This document shows, piece after piece, positions 1 to 9,004 of a stretch of DNA of 64,000 nt. Within the stretch, counting starts at the first letter, position 1; every line of letters starts with the position of its first letter. The position numbers and the translations under genes were made by a program. Origin of the DNA: Rhizobium sp. BK399 (GTDB lineage: Bacteria; Pseudomonadota; Alphaproteobacteria; Rhizobiales; Rhizobiaceae); the NCBI RefSeq assembly GCF_014194695.1, contig NZ_JACIAH010000016.1, positions 62,001 to 126,000 on the forward strand, read 5' to 3'. The notes under the pieces are model-generated. The model made no database searches. It saw only the letters and a program-made list of their open reading frames with translations, and had not been told where the DNA came from.

Positions 1-1594
1 TGTTCGGACCGATGGACTGCAGGAAGCTGTCGGCGCTTGCCGTTGAAATCTCGACGTAGGTTTCGTCGGGCTGCATCTTGATGGCACCGATGTCACGCTT
101 CGTCAGATTGCCGTTGCGGCAGAGCATCGGGATCAGCCAGCGGGGCTCTGCATTCTGCTTGCGGCCGACCGAAAGCGAAAACCACACGCTCGCGCCGAAG
201 TCGTCGCGCGGACCTTTCTGATAAGGTTCGCGTGGTCCCTCGGCGTGCTCGCGGCGCTTGCGGCCGCGATCGTCCTGGACCGCGACCTCGATCAGGTCCT
301 CCGGCGCTGACTGGTTGGACCGATAGAGATTGACGAACGCCGCGGCGAGCTTTTCTGCGCCGTGGGCATCGAGAAGCCGTTTGACCAGGTCCCGAGCCTC
401 TTCGCTCGGGGGTTCCTCGAAGATGGGATCGGCAAGCAGACGCGCTTCGTCACGTGCCGTCACCTCTTCTGCCGACGGCGGACGAGCCCAGGCAGCCGAG
501 ATACCGGCATTGTCAAGGAGGCGCTCCGCCTTGCGCCGCACGTTCAGCGGCACGATCAGTGCGCTGACGCCCTTGCGGCCCGCGCGACCGGTGCGGCCGC
601 TTCTATGAAGCAAAGTTTCCGGATTGGTCGGCAGGTCGGCATGAATGACAAGGTCGAGGCCGGGAAGGTCGATGCCGCGGGCGGCGACATCCGTTGCAAT
701 GCAGACGCGGGCGCGTCCATCGCGCATCGCCTGCAGCGCATGGCTCCGCTCGTTCTGCGTCAGTTCACCCGACAAGGCGACGACGTTGAAGTTGCGATTG
801 TGAAAGCGGGCAGTCAGATGGTTGACCGCGGCGCGCGTCGAACAGAACACGATGGCATTCGTCGCCTCATAGTAGCGCAGGACATTGATGATGGCGTTTT
901 CACGGTCGCTGGGCGACACGACAAGCGCCCGATACTCGATGTCGCCGTGCTGCTTTTCCTCGGTAGCCGTCGCGATCCGCACCGCGTTCTTCTGATAGCT
1001 CTTCGCGAGCTTTGCAATGGCAGCGGGAACAGTCGCCGAGAACATCAGCGTCCGACGGTCATCTGGCGAGGAATCAAGAATGAACTCGAGATCCTCGCGG
1101 AATCCGAGATCGAGCATTTCGTCCGCTTCATCAAGTACGACTGCTTTGAGCGCAGAAATGTCGAGCGCATTGCGCCTGATATGATCGCAGAGACGCCCCG
1201 GCGTGCCGACAACGATATGCGCGCCACGCTCCAATGCGCGACGCTCGCTGCGGATGTCCATGCCACCGACGCAGCTCACGATCAGCGCGCCCGTCGCTTC
1301 GTAGAGCCATTCGAGTTCGCGCTTGACTTGAAGCGCGAGCTCTCTTGTCGGCGCGATCACCAGCGCCAGCGGCTCCGCCGCAGGCCCGAAACGGTCATCG
1401 TTTTCGAGCAACGTCGGTGCCAGCGCCAGGCCGAAGGCGACGGTTTTCCCGGACCCTGTCTGGGCCGAAACGAGAGCGTCCGACGCGGCAAGCGTCGGGT
1501 CGAGCATGGACTTTTGCACCGGCGTCAGCTCGGTATAACCGCGCTTCACCAACGCCTTGGCGATCGCCGGAACGACGCCGTTAAAATCTGTCAT
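1..1594 (-). CDS. DEAD-box ATP-dependent RNA helicase (3' end outside window)
   Basis: An RNA helicase that unwinds structured RNA using ATP, expected in ribosome assembly or mRNA decay. The minus-strand reading from the ATG at 1594 carries the family motifs in order: a Q-motif region (TPVQKSM), Walker A AQTGSGKT, PTRELALQ, GTPGRL, the DEAD box within VLDEADEMLDLGF, MFSATVP, and the helicase C-terminal motifs RGIDLPGLD and HRSGRTGRAG. After the core there is a basic linker and then a region resembling the DbpA-type C-terminal RNA-binding domain (GNLTKRDIGAIKM). At least 531 codons are visible and the gene runs off the left edge. DbpA/CsdA-like identity is likely but the exact paralogue cannot be fixed. 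Confidence 0.93.
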   Translation of the reverse strand, partial: MTDFNGVVPAIAKALVKRGYTELTPVQKSMLDPTLAASDALVSAQTGSGKTVAFGLALAPTLLENDDRFGPAAEPLALVIAPTRELALQVKRELEWLYEATGALIVSCVGGMDIRSERRALERGAHIVVGTPGRLCDHIRRNALDISALKAVVLDEADEMLDLGFREDLEFILDSSPDDRRTLMFSATVPAAIAKLAKSYQKNAVRIATATEEKQHGDIEYRALVVSPSDRENAIINVLRYYEATNAIVFCSTRAAVNHLTARFHNRNFNVVALSGELTQNERSHALQAMRDGRARVCIATDVAARGIDLPGLDLVIHADLPTNPETLLHRSGRTGRAGRKGVSALIVPLNVRRKAERLLDNAGISAAWARPPSAEEVTARDEARLLADPIFEEPPSEEARDLVKRLLDAHGAEKLAAAFVNLYRSNQSAPEDLIEVAVQDDRGRKRREHAEGPREPYQKGPRDDFGASVWFSLSVGRKQNAEPRWLIPMLCRNGNLTKRDIGAIKMQPDETYVEISTASADSFLQSIGPN

Positions 1595-1691
1595 GTTGTC
1601 TATCTTTCGGAAGTCTCACGCGCATGCTGCGCCCTGGCCGGCAGTTGCCGGTAGAGAAGTTGGCCGTTCCTACTTTGTCAGACGGCAAATG

Positions 1692-3551
1692 TCAAAGCAG
1701 ATGTCCCTGCCATAGCCATACATCGATCCCTTCGCTTCGACCGCGAATACGCGCTTGCACGGGACCTTCCAGCCGGCCGGAGCGGAGCGGAGCGCTATCC
1801 GCGGCCGCGGCTTTCATCAACGCGGTGCTCAGGGCCAGTTCGACACCACGCGATGCCGCCACCTCCATCAGCCGGCTGGCGACATTCACGGTGTCGCCAG
1901 TTGCCGTGATCTGTTGGCGATTGCCGCTCCCGAGTCGCGATGCGACGACAGGCCCGCAGTGCGCACCGACCTTGAAGCCGGCCTTCCGGCCGCTCAGCGC
2001 GGGATGGGCCGCAAGCCATGGCCGCATTCGATCACACAGGCTGACGGCGCAGGCAGCCGCCCGAGTGGCATCGTCGGAGGCTGGTTGTGGCAAGCCGAAC
2101 AGAATCATCGCGCCATCGCCCATGAAGCTGGTGACCGCGCCGCCATGCGAACGCGCCTCTCCGTCGACCATCTCGAAGAAATCGCTGAGGACTTCACGGA
2201 CATTCGTCACGCCGATCGCTTCGCTCAGTCCCGTGAAGCCGGAGAGATCGATAAAGACGACCGCTGCGTCCTGCCGTACCGGTTCGGCGAGGAAATTGGG
2301 ATCGCGCGCAAGCCATTCGCCCAGCCCCGGCGCTTCGATGCGCTGTAGGAGATCGCTTTGCGCCGCGAAGTGCGCAGCCTGGCGACGATCGATCCAGATT
2401 TCGGCGGCACCGAAGAGCAGCACGGGCGGCAACGCTGCGGCGATCGGCAATGCTGCGCTAAACCAGTAGCCGTGTGCGAAGGCGGCGATGTTCAAGGCCG
2501 CCCACGCGAAGGCCACGCAGGCAATGATAGCGTAGCCGATGGCGCTGCGCCGCCACGCAAGCAAGCTGATAAGAAGCAGTGGCAGCGCAACGGCTATGAG
2601 CGAATCGAGCAAACGCACATTGCGGTCCCTGATGATACCGTCGCCGGCAATCAGATGTGTTGCTGCCGTCGCCATGACCTCGACGCCCGGCAAGACCGGG
2701 TCGAATGGCGTCGGGAATACGTCGCCACCGCCAGTCACCGTGGCGCCGATCACCACGATCCTGTCCTCGATCGCTTTGGCGGGGAGCTTGCCGGCCAGTG
2801 CATCAGCGGCGCTGAAGGTTGGAAGAGTCCCGCGCGGGCCATAGAAGGTAATGGGAAGCCGCTGCCCGTTGTCGGTCGGCAAATGCCGGTCACCGAGTGC
2901 CAACCCACCTGGCGCGAATGCCGGATTGATACCCAGCGCCAGCGACGCCACTCGCAGCGGAAACGAGGCATCGACCCGCTCGCCGCCTCGAGAAATCAGG
3001 GGAATGAAGCGGGGTGTCCCCGATTCATCAGTCGCGACATTGACGACGCCGATGGCAGCGACGTCGGAAAAGCGGGCAAGTGGCAAAAGCATCTGGTTGG
3101 CCGTCGGGATCGCCGCCAGCGGATCGTTGGCGTCGTGACCAACCGTCTGCGTGTCTTTGGGGAAAACGCCGGCTGCAGCGATCACACTGGGCGTCTGCTG
3201 AAGCGCCAAGGCAAGTGCCGCGTCGCCTTCCTCTGGGCCGGGGTCAACGAGTAGGAGATCGAGTGCTATGACCTTCGGTTTTAGGGCGCTGACGGCGGAT
3301 ACCACGCGGGCGAGTGTCGCTCGACTAAGCGGATAGCCATTGTCGGCAGCGGTAAGATCGTCGATCGCCACAATGCTGGTGATCGGCGGGGCCTCCCGCG
3401 CGCCGATGAGGGTACTACGCAGATCAGTGAGAGACGCTTCGAGACGGTCGAGAAAGCTCATGCTGCCTGAGAGATGCATGTAGCCGAGCAGTCCGCCCCA
3501 AAGGGCGGATAGTAGCAGCGCGATCGTGATCGGGAGCCGTCTGGCCTGCAT
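1692..3551 (-). CDS. CHASE2-domain class III adenylate/guanylate cyclase
   Basis: A membrane receptor-type nucleotide cyclase of 619 residues. Seen: an N-terminal membrane segment (about residues 4-25), a periplasmic CHASE2 domain (about 30-300), a cluster of hydrophobic helices (about 310-400), then a class III cyclase domain (about 430-600). The metal-binding Asp residues are in FIDLSGF and FMGDGAM, and the transition-state Asn and Arg are in NVASRL, so the domain should be active. The chosen ATG lies 5 bases after the stop of the FecR-domain gene; longer readings overlap that gene. CHASE2 is a known extracellular sensing domain; the ligand is unknown. Co-transcription with the FecR partner suggests one signalling unit. 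Adenylate versus guanylate specificity is not decided. Confidence 0.9.
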   Translation of the reverse strand: MQARRLPITIALLLSALWGGLLGYMHLSGSMSFLDRLEASLTDLRSTLIGAREAPPITSIVAIDDLTAADNGYPLSRATLARVVSAVSALKPKVIALDLLLVDPGPEEGDAALALALQQTPSVIAAAGVFPKDTQTVGHDANDPLAAIPTANQMLLPLARFSDVAAIGVVNVATDESGTPRFIPLISRGGERVDASFPLRVASLALGINPAFAPGGLALGDRHLPTDNGQRLPITFYGPRGTLPTFSAADALAGKLPAKAIEDRIVVIGATVTGGGDVFPTPFDPVLPGVEVMATAATHLIAGDGIIRDRNVRLLDSLIAVALPLLLISLLAWRRSAIGYAIIACVAFAWAALNIAAFAHGYWFSAALPIAAALPPVLLFGAAEIWIDRRQAAHFAAQSDLLQRIEAPGLGEWLARDPNFLAEPVRQDAAVVFIDLSGFTGLSEAIGVTNVREVLSDFFEMVDGEARSHGGAVTSFMGDGAMILFGLPQPASDDATRAAACAVSLCDRMRPWLAAHPALSGRKAGFKVGAHCGPVVASRLGSGNRQQITATGDTVNVASRLMEVAASRGVELALSTALMKAAAADSAPLRSGRLEGPVQARIRGRSEGIDVWLWQGHLL

Positions 3552-3556
3552 CGGCG

Positions 3557-4090
3557 CTATTGGCCTAGACGGGCAAGCAGGGCTGCAGCGCGGGCGGGCG
3601 GCCAGCGGCGGACAGTCAATGGTTCGCTGCCTCGCGTAACGTCGACACCCTCGCCGACATCCAAGACGACGCGCGGTCCAGCAGTCGAACGACCGACCGC
3701 GACGCGGCCGCGTACGACGAAGACCGACGTCGTACCGCTTTTGACATCGACTGCCCACCGCGTGCCGCGGACGGCTGCAATCGCCTGCGGCGTGATCACC
3801 TCGAACCCTCCAGGGCGACGGGCGCGGTCGACATCCACGAGTACCGCCTTGTTGCGCAGGGAGACGGCATCCGGTCGCCCATCGCGGTTGCGGTCAATGA
3901 CATTGAAACGAGCGCCGCCTTCGGCAGTGATTGTGACGCCATCGGCGCAGTGCATGACTTGCCGCGAGCTTCCCGCCACACGCTCCATGGTGCATCCGCC
4001 GGCTTGTGCAAGGGCCACGCCCGAGGTGAAAAGGCAGGTACCGCTAGCCCACACGACCAGCGCTAAAAGCATCCTGGAGTTTACAAGCAT
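3557..4090 (-). CDS. FecR-domain periplasmic protein
   Basis: A 177-residue protein with an N-terminal signal peptide (hydrophobic stretch ending near GVALAQA). The body matches the FecR fold, with the typical run ITPQAIAAVRGTRWAVDV followed by SVFVVRGRVAVG. FecR domains outside iron-transport sigma systems are thought to be exported sensing or binding domains; that is family knowledge. It is the first gene of a two-gene minus-strand unit with the CHASE2 cyclase (5-base spacing). I infer that it delivers a periplasmic signal or ligand to that cyclase. An internal stretch DRNRDGRPD resembles a calcium-binding dockerin/EF-hand-like loop, which is unusual in a short FecR protein. Confidence 0.82.
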   Translation of the reverse strand: MLVNSRMLLALVVWASGTCLFTSGVALAQAGGCTMERVAGSSRQVMHCADGVTITAEGGARFNVIDRNRDGRPDAVSLRNKAVLVDVDRARRPGGFEVITPQAIAAVRGTRWAVDVKSGTTSVFVVRGRVAVGRSTAGPRVVLDVGEGVDVTRGSEPLTVRRWPPARAAALLARLGQ

Positions 4091-4192
4091 ATCCGTCCCC
4101 TAATGAATGCGCGACCGGACGCCCTACGTGCGGCATCCTTCCTATGTGATTGCTGCAGCACGCATGCCGAAACGTCAACGACTATCCGAGGT

Positions 4193-5335
4193 CTATGCTT
4201 TGGCGGCTGTGATTGCCGGTCCAGTATAACGCGCTCTCGGGCGAATGAGATGACCGCTCTCGACCTGCTCGATGGCATGGGCGAGCCATCCAACGGATCG
4301 CGCGAGCGCGAAGATCACAAGCGGGGCGTTCCTCGGAAGATCAAAAACGGCCGTCATGGCAGTCAGGGCGAAGTCGATGTTGACGCTTTCTCCGACAAGT
4401 TCCTGGCCTGCGGTTGCCAGTTCCGTGTACGTCTGTGGGAGAGAAAACTGGGACAATAGCGCTTTTGCCCGGATGTCTCCGACCGGATAGAGAGGGTGAC
4501 CGAACGCGTTGAGCGACCTCCCCTCGGTCAACGCCTGTCGGACAGCCGCGTTCGCCCCGAGTGCGTTGACGTCTTCGATCAATGAGGCGACGCCCTGCCA
4601 TGCGCCACCGTGAAGCGGTCCCGTCAAGGTCGAGAGCCCGGAAAGAACGGCGGCCGACAACGTTGCGCCCGAAGAGGCCGCCACCCGTGTGGCGAAGGTC
4701 GATGCGTTAAGCTCGTGATCTGCGAGGAGTACAAGCGCGCGCCTGATGCAGTTGGCCGCTTCAGGCCTGCCCCAGCTCGCCGCGAGGCGGAGATGCAACG
4801 GCAGGTCACTCGCATCTGGTGCCAGGGCCATCCCGATGGTCGACAGGATGGTCTGAGCTTCAGCCTTTAGTGCCGTCGATGACCGACCTAGGCTCGGCAG
4901 GTCGCGGGTGACGCGCTGCGCAAGCAGGACGAACGCCCGTTCCAGCGAGGGCGTCGTTGCTGCGGTGTCGCCGGGCATCGCCGCGACGGGTCCAGACTCC
5001 CATAGAAGTGCAGCAGTCTCCTCCAGCGTCGCATGCTCGGCCCATGCGGCCGCTTCGCGCCCGCGATAGTAGAGCCGGCCCTCTGCGACAGTCGAAATGG
5101 CGGACGGCAATACGGGATCGCCCCATTGGATGGCATCTGCCGCTACGGTCTCGGTCTTTCGCCGACCCGCATGCCGCTTGGCCAGCCGCATGACATCGGC
5201 TGCGTTGTAGAGACTACGCCGTGGATCGGTCGTATCGGCCTTAGCCCGGATCCGTCCGCGACTCACATTGGCGTAAAGCGTCTGCGGTTTGGTGCCGAGT
5301 CTCTCGAGCGCTTGCTCCGCGGTCAGCCAGGACAT
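4193..5335 (-). CDS. Citrate synthase family protein with N-terminal HTH domain
   Basis: 380 residues. Residues about 1-55 form a helix-turn-helix of the excisionase/MerR type (LTAEQALERLGTKPQTLYAN, then SRGRIRA). The rest is a citrate synthase fold, with the active-site His in GPLHGGA, the AFGHPLYP loop and the catalytic Asp in VNIDFAL, so catalysis looks possible. Such HTH-citrate synthase proteins occur in rhizobia; whether they bind DNA is not established to my knowledge. It is transcribed away from a second citrate synthase with an 85-base gap holding two palindromic elements. Start: ATG preceded by an AGGACCTCA-like stretch. Substrate could be propionyl- or acetyl-CoA; 2-methylcitrate synthase is an alternative. 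Confidence 0.85.
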   Translation of the reverse strand: MSWLTAEQALERLGTKPQTLYANVSRGRIRAKADTTDPRRSLYNAADVMRLAKRHAGRRKTETVAADAIQWGDPVLPSAISTVAEGRLYYRGREAAAWAEHATLEETAALLWESGPVAAMPGDTAATTPSLERAFVLLAQRVTRDLPSLGRSSTALKAEAQTILSTIGMALAPDASDLPLHLRLAASWGRPEAANCIRRALVLLADHELNASTFATRVAASSGATLSAAVLSGLSTLTGPLHGGAWQGVASLIEDVNALGANAAVRQALTEGRSLNAFGHPLYPVGDIRAKALLSQFSLPQTYTELATAGQELVGESVNIDFALTAMTAVFDLPRNAPLVIFALARSVGWLAHAIEQVESGHLIRPRARYTGPAITAAKA

Positions 5336-5349
5336 GAGGTCCTCTTATA

Positions 5350-5379
5350 TTGATCTATTACATCAAGATTGACGTCAAT
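5350..5379. promoter_or_regulatory. Two palindromes between divergent citrate synthase genes
   Basis: The 85-base gap holds an imperfect 17-base inverted repeat at 5350-5366 (arms TTGAT and ATCAA, with TA steps inside) and immediately after it a perfect 12-base palindrome ATTGACGTCAAT at 5368-5379. Position and symmetry suit a shared operator for a dimeric regulator. A candidate binder is the HTH-citrate synthase encoded on the left, but this is inference. Confidence 0.5.
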
Positions 5380-5420
5380 TAACCTAGCTTCGATGTTGCT
5401 GCTCGTAAAGGAGAAACACC

Positions 5421-6509
5421 ATGAAGAACGGTTTGGAAGATGTCATTGCTGCTGAGACGCAGCTGTCCGATGTGGACGGCGAAGCCGGTCGCCTGATCAT
5501 CCGGGGCGTGTCGCTCGATCAGCTCGTGTCGACGGCAACCTATGAAAGCATAGCCGCATTGCTGCTCGACGGACTGACGGAACGACATTTCAGCCTCGCA
5601 GAATTTGGCCCGCGGCTGGGCGAAATGCGAGAAGACCTGTTCGTCCATCTCGCAGCCCTCGATTCGGCAGCGCTGGGCCTGCCGCCTGTGGATGCGATGC
5701 GTGCTCTTATCGCCCGTCTGCCGGATGGCGAGGACTTCGAGGCCGCCCTTCGATTGCTCGCAGCGCCCGCAGTCTTCCTGCCGGCGATAATCCGTCTGCA
5801 GGCCGGCAAGGAACCGTTCGCGCCGGACCGCTCCCTTTCGCAGGCCGCCGACATCCTGCGTATGCTTACCGGCCAGTCCCCGAGTAGAGAGCAGACCGCG
5901 GCACTCGATGCCTACCTTGTGACGATCTCGGATCACGGTCTGAACGCCTCGACCTTCGCCGCGCGCGTTGTCGCCTCGACGCACGCCGGCCTTACCTCGT
6001 CGGTGCTCGCGGCCATCAGCGCCCTCAAGGGACCGCTGCATGGCGGCGCACCAGGCCCGGTGCTCGATATGTTCGACGCGATCGGAGCGAGCGCGAATGC
6101 ACATGACTGGCTTAGCCATGCACTGGATCGCGGCGAGAGGCTGATGGGCTTCGGTCATCGGATCTACCGAGTGCGTGATCCGCGCGCTGACGCTTTGAAG
6201 CAAGCCCTTCGGTCGCTAGTCTCCGCCGCACAAGTTGATCGCGAGCGGATCGTCCTGGCGGAAGCCGTTGAACATGCGGCGCTCGCAATCCTCAAGGAAC
6301 GCAAGCCGGGTCGACCACTTGATGTCAACGTCGAGTTCTACACGGCCCTTCTGCTCGATGTCCTGGGCTTTCCGCGCGAGTCATTTACCGGCGTGTTCGC
6401 AATCGGCCGGACCGTTGGGTGGATCGCCCACGCGCGTGAGCAGGCACTCGAAGGCCGATTGATCCGGCCGCGTTCGGTTTATGTCGGGCCGCTGCCGCAA
6501 GCCGCCTGA
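5421..6509 (+). CDS. Citrate synthase/2-methylcitrate synthase
   Basis: A 362-residue citrate synthase-fold enzyme expected to condense oxaloacetate with acetyl- or propionyl-CoA. Visible: DHGLNASTF, the active-site His in GPLHGGA, and GFGHRIYRVRDPRA with the substrate-binding His and Arg. At the position where classical enzymes have Asp in NVDFY this protein has Glu (VNVEFYTALL), as do several CitA-type paralogues from memory. The start has a good ribosome site (AAAGGAGAAACACC before ATG). It is divergent from the HTH-containing paralogue and ends 52 bases before the pyrG terminator. With no prp or other pathway genes nearby, acetyl versus propionyl specificity is open. Confidence 0.88.
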   Translation: MKNGLEDVIAAETQLSDVDGEAGRLIIRGVSLDQLVSTATYESIAALLLDGLTERHFSLAEFGPRLGEMREDLFVHLAALDSAALGLPPVDAMRALIARLPDGEDFEAALRLLAAPAVFLPAIIRLQAGKEPFAPDRSLSQAADILRMLTGQSPSREQTAALDAYLVTISDHGLNASTFAARVVASTHAGLTSSVLAAISALKGPLHGGAPGPVLDMFDAIGASANAHDWLSHALDRGERLMGFGHRIYRVRDPRADALKQALRSLVSAAQVDRERIVLAEAVEHAALAILKERKPGRPLDVNVEFYTALLLDVLGFPRESFTGVFAIGRTVGWIAHAREQALEGRLIRPRSVYVGPLPQAA

Positions 6510-6560
6510 CCGGTCAGATAGTTGGGCGGCTCCGACCGCGGAGCTGACAGCACGCTTACT

Positions 6561-6593
6561 AAAAAGGCCGCCTGGCTGACGTTGCCAGACGGC
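6561..6593 (-). terminator. Rho-independent terminator of pyrG
   Basis: Read on the minus strand, a 10-base stem (GGCCGTCTGG with CCAGGCGGCC, one G-U pair) is followed by a run of T. It lies 11 bases after the pyrG stop, where a terminator is expected. Confidence 0.8.
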
Positions 6594-6603
6594 CTCTCGT
6601 CAA

Positions 6604-8232
6604 TCAGACCAAGCGGCTCTGTTCGGTTGCGGCCTCGATGAAGCTTGCGAACAACGGATGCGGGTCGAGCGGCCGGCTCTTCAATTCGGGATGGTACTGA
6701 ACGCCGATGAACCACGGATGATCCGGATATTCGATCGTCTCCGGCAATACACCGTCCGGTGACATTCCGGAGAACACCAGACCGCAGTTTTCCAAACGAT
6801 CCTTGTAATCGACGTTGACTTCGTAGCGGTGGCGGTGGCGCTCGGAAATATCCGTTGAGCCGTAGATCTCGGAGATCTTCGTGCCCTTCTTCAGTGCCGC
6901 CTTGTAGGCGCCGAGGCGCATGGTGCCGCCGAGATCGCCGGACGCCGTGCGCTTCTGCAGCTCATTACCCTTTATCCATTCGGTCATCAGACCGACGACG
7001 GGCTCCTTCGTCGGACCGAATTCGGTCGAGGAAGCGCTCTCCACACCGGCGAGATTGCGTGCCGCTTCAATGACCGCCATCTGCATGCCAAAGCAGATGC
7101 CGAAATACGGCACTTTGCGCTCGCGTGCGAAGCGGGCTGCATGGATCTTGCCTTCTGAACCACGTTCACCAAAGCCGCCGGGAACGAGGATCCCGTGGAC
7201 CTTTTCGAGGTACGGTGCCGGATCTTCCTTTTCGAAGACCTCGGATTCGATCCATTCCAGCTTGACCTTGACGCGGTTGGCAATGCCGCCGTGATGAAGC
7301 GCTTCGATCAGCGACTTATAGGCATCCTTCAAGCCGGTGTATTTGCCAACGATCGCGATCGTGACCTCGCCCTCAGGCGTACGGATACGGTTGCAAACCT
7401 CTTCCCAAGGGTTGAGGCGTGGCTTCGGGGCCGGTTCGATGCCGAAAGCTGCGAGCACTTCGTTGTCGAGGCCTTCCTTATGGTAGGCGATCGGCACATC
7501 ATAGATGTTGGCGACATCGAGCGCCTGGATGACCGCGGAGGGGCGGACGTTGCAGAACAGCGAGAGCTTGCGGCGTTCCGCCTCCGGAATTTCACGGTCC
7601 GCGCGAACGAGCAGGATGTCGGGATGAATACCGAGTGCCTGCAGTTCCTTGACGGAGTGCTGAGTCGGCTTGGTCTTCAGTTCGCCTGCCGCCGGGATGT
7701 AGGGCATCAGCGTCAGGTGGACATAGATCGCAGTGCCGCGCGGCAGGTCGTTGCCGAGTTGGCGGATCGCTTCCATGAACGGCATCGCCTCGATATCGCC
7801 GACCGTGCCGCCGATTTCGCAGATGACGAAGTCGTAGTCGTCATTGCCTTCGGTGACGAAATCCTTGATCTCGTTGGTGACGTGCGGAATGACCTGAACG
7901 GTCGCGCCGAGATAGTCGCCACGGCGTTCCTTGTCTATGATGTTCTTGTAGATGCGCCCGGTGGTGATGTTGTCGGTCTTGGTCGCCGAGCGTCCGGTGA
8001 AGCGCTCGTAGTGGCCGAGATCGAGGTCGGTTTCCGCGCCGTCGTCGGTGACGAAGACTTCGCCGTGCTGGGTCGGGCTCATGGTGCCCGGGTCCACGTT
8101 CAGATAGGGGTCGAGTTTGCGAAGCCGCACCCGATAACCACGGGCCTGCAGCAACGCTCCGAGAGCCGCGGCCGCAATTCCTTTACCGAGAGAGGAAACC
8201 ACGCCGCCAGTGATGAATACGTATCGCGCCAT
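6604..8232 (-). CDS. pyrG: CTP synthase
   Basis: Converts UTP to CTP with glutamine and ATP, the last step of pyrimidine nucleotide synthesis. The 542-residue length is normal. The N-terminal synthetase domain starts MARYVFITGGVVSSLGKG (P-loop) and the C-terminal class I glutamine amidotransferase domain has the nucleophile in FGICFGMQ and the His-Glu dyad in YHPEL. The start at 8232 was chosen because the protein family begins MARYVFITGG; the longer reading adds 12 unrelated residues. It follows secG in the tpiA-secG-pyrG order common in rhizobia, but with its own upstream gap and the secG terminator in between. Confidence 0.98.
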   Translation of the reverse strand: MARYVFITGGVVSSLGKGIAAAALGALLQARGYRVRLRKLDPYLNVDPGTMSPTQHGEVFVTDDGAETDLDLGHYERFTGRSATKTDNITTGRIYKNIIDKERRGDYLGATVQVIPHVTNEIKDFVTEGNDDYDFVICEIGGTVGDIEAMPFMEAIRQLGNDLPRGTAIYVHLTLMPYIPAAGELKTKPTQHSVKELQALGIHPDILLVRADREIPEAERRKLSLFCNVRPSAVIQALDVANIYDVPIAYHKEGLDNEVLAAFGIEPAPKPRLNPWEEVCNRIRTPEGEVTIAIVGKYTGLKDAYKSLIEALHHGGIANRVKVKLEWIESEVFEKEDPAPYLEKVHGILVPGGFGERGSEGKIHAARFARERKVPYFGICFGMQMAVIEAARNLAGVESASSTEFGPTKEPVVGLMTEWIKGNELQKRTASGDLGGTMRLGAYKAALKKGTKISEIYGSTDISERHRHRYEVNVDYKDRLENCGLVFSGMSPDGVLPETIEYPDHPWFIGVQYHPELKSRPLDPHPLFASFIEAATEQSRLV

Positions 8233-8319
8233 GGGAGTCACCGGATACCTTTTCAAAAACGATTCCACCAGCCCAAAAATTCATTTCCAGAACTTTTGGC
8301 GCCAGCGCGGAATCTAAAC

Positions 8320-8352
8320 AAAAGAAAACCGGCAGACCCGAGGGCCTGCCGG
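8320..8352 (-). terminator. Rho-independent terminator after secG
   Basis: Stem CCGGCAG/CTGCCGG with a 10-base loop; on the minus strand it is followed by TTTTCTTT. It sits 20 bases after the secG stop and separates secG from pyrG. Confidence 0.8.
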
Positions 8353-8372
8353 CGGTTTATGCTGTATGCCGC

Positions 8373-8897
8373 TTACTGCCCGCTTGGGACGGTGGCGGGT
8401 GCCGGAGCAGCAGGTGTGGTGGCCTGCGGTGCCGCCGGAGCAGTCTGAGTAGATGCGGGTGCCGATGTCGTCGGCGCTGCCGGTGCCGCCGGAGCGGTTG
8501 CGGCGGGCGCTGCAGGAGCCGGAGCGGCTTCGCCGCCGGTCGGAACGCCGTTGTTGCTTTGCGGGGCTGGTGCTGCCGGAGCGGCGTTGTTACCGTTCTG
8601 GCCGCCGAGCGAGTCGAGAATACCCTTGCCCTGCCCGCTCGTCGCCGGAATGCGGTTCAGAATATCCGTCGGACGGCTCTCATAGCGATTAAGCACGCCG
8701 AGACCGAGCGAGGTGATAAAGAACAGCGCCGCGAGGATCGCGGTGGTGCGCGTCAGCGCATTGGCCGTGCCACGGGCGGACATAAAGCCGGAACCACCGC
8801 CGATGCCGAGGCCGCCGCCTTCCGAGCGCTGGATGAGCACGACGCCGACAAGCGCCAGCACGATCATGAGATGGATGACAATCAAAACGGTCTGCAT
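8373..8897 (-). CDS. secG: Preprotein translocase subunit SecG
   Basis: Small inner-membrane subunit of the SecYEG translocon. Residues about 1-75 are the SecG core: a first membrane helix (VLIVIHLMIVLALVGVVLIQ), the conserved loop RSEGGGLGIGGG, and a second helix ending LGLGVLNRYE. The remaining 95 or so residues are a low-complexity Ala/Pro/Thr-rich tail, typical of alphaproteobacterial SecG and making it 174 residues rather than the roughly 110 of E. coli. The start at 8897 gives the family's normal N-terminus; the longer frame adds 11 residues. It lies downstream of tpiA on the same strand. Confidence 0.95.
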   Translation of the reverse strand: MQTVLIVIHLMIVLALVGVVLIQRSEGGGLGIGGGSGFMSARGTANALTRTTAILAALFFITSLGLGVLNRYESRPTDILNRIPATSGQGKGILDSLGGQNGNNAAPAAPAPQSNNGVPTGGEAAPAPAAPAATAPAAPAAPTTSAPASTQTAPAAPQATTPAAPAPATVPSGQ

Positions 8898-9004
8898 GGG
8901 TCCAGTCCTGCCCACACGCGCGGCGGGCATAAAGTAAAATTCTGGCGCTCTTTACATGAGGTCATCAGCTATTCCAAGCCCTTCGGCTCGGAATATACAC
9001 GGCT

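Noticed and set aside
362..1654. 430-codon plus-strand open frame
   Set aside because: It is antisense to the DEAD-box helicase, whose motifs are complete on the minus strand; high GC makes long shadow frames.
7195..8448. 417-codon plus-strand open frame
   Set aside because: Antisense shadow of pyrG; no family features.
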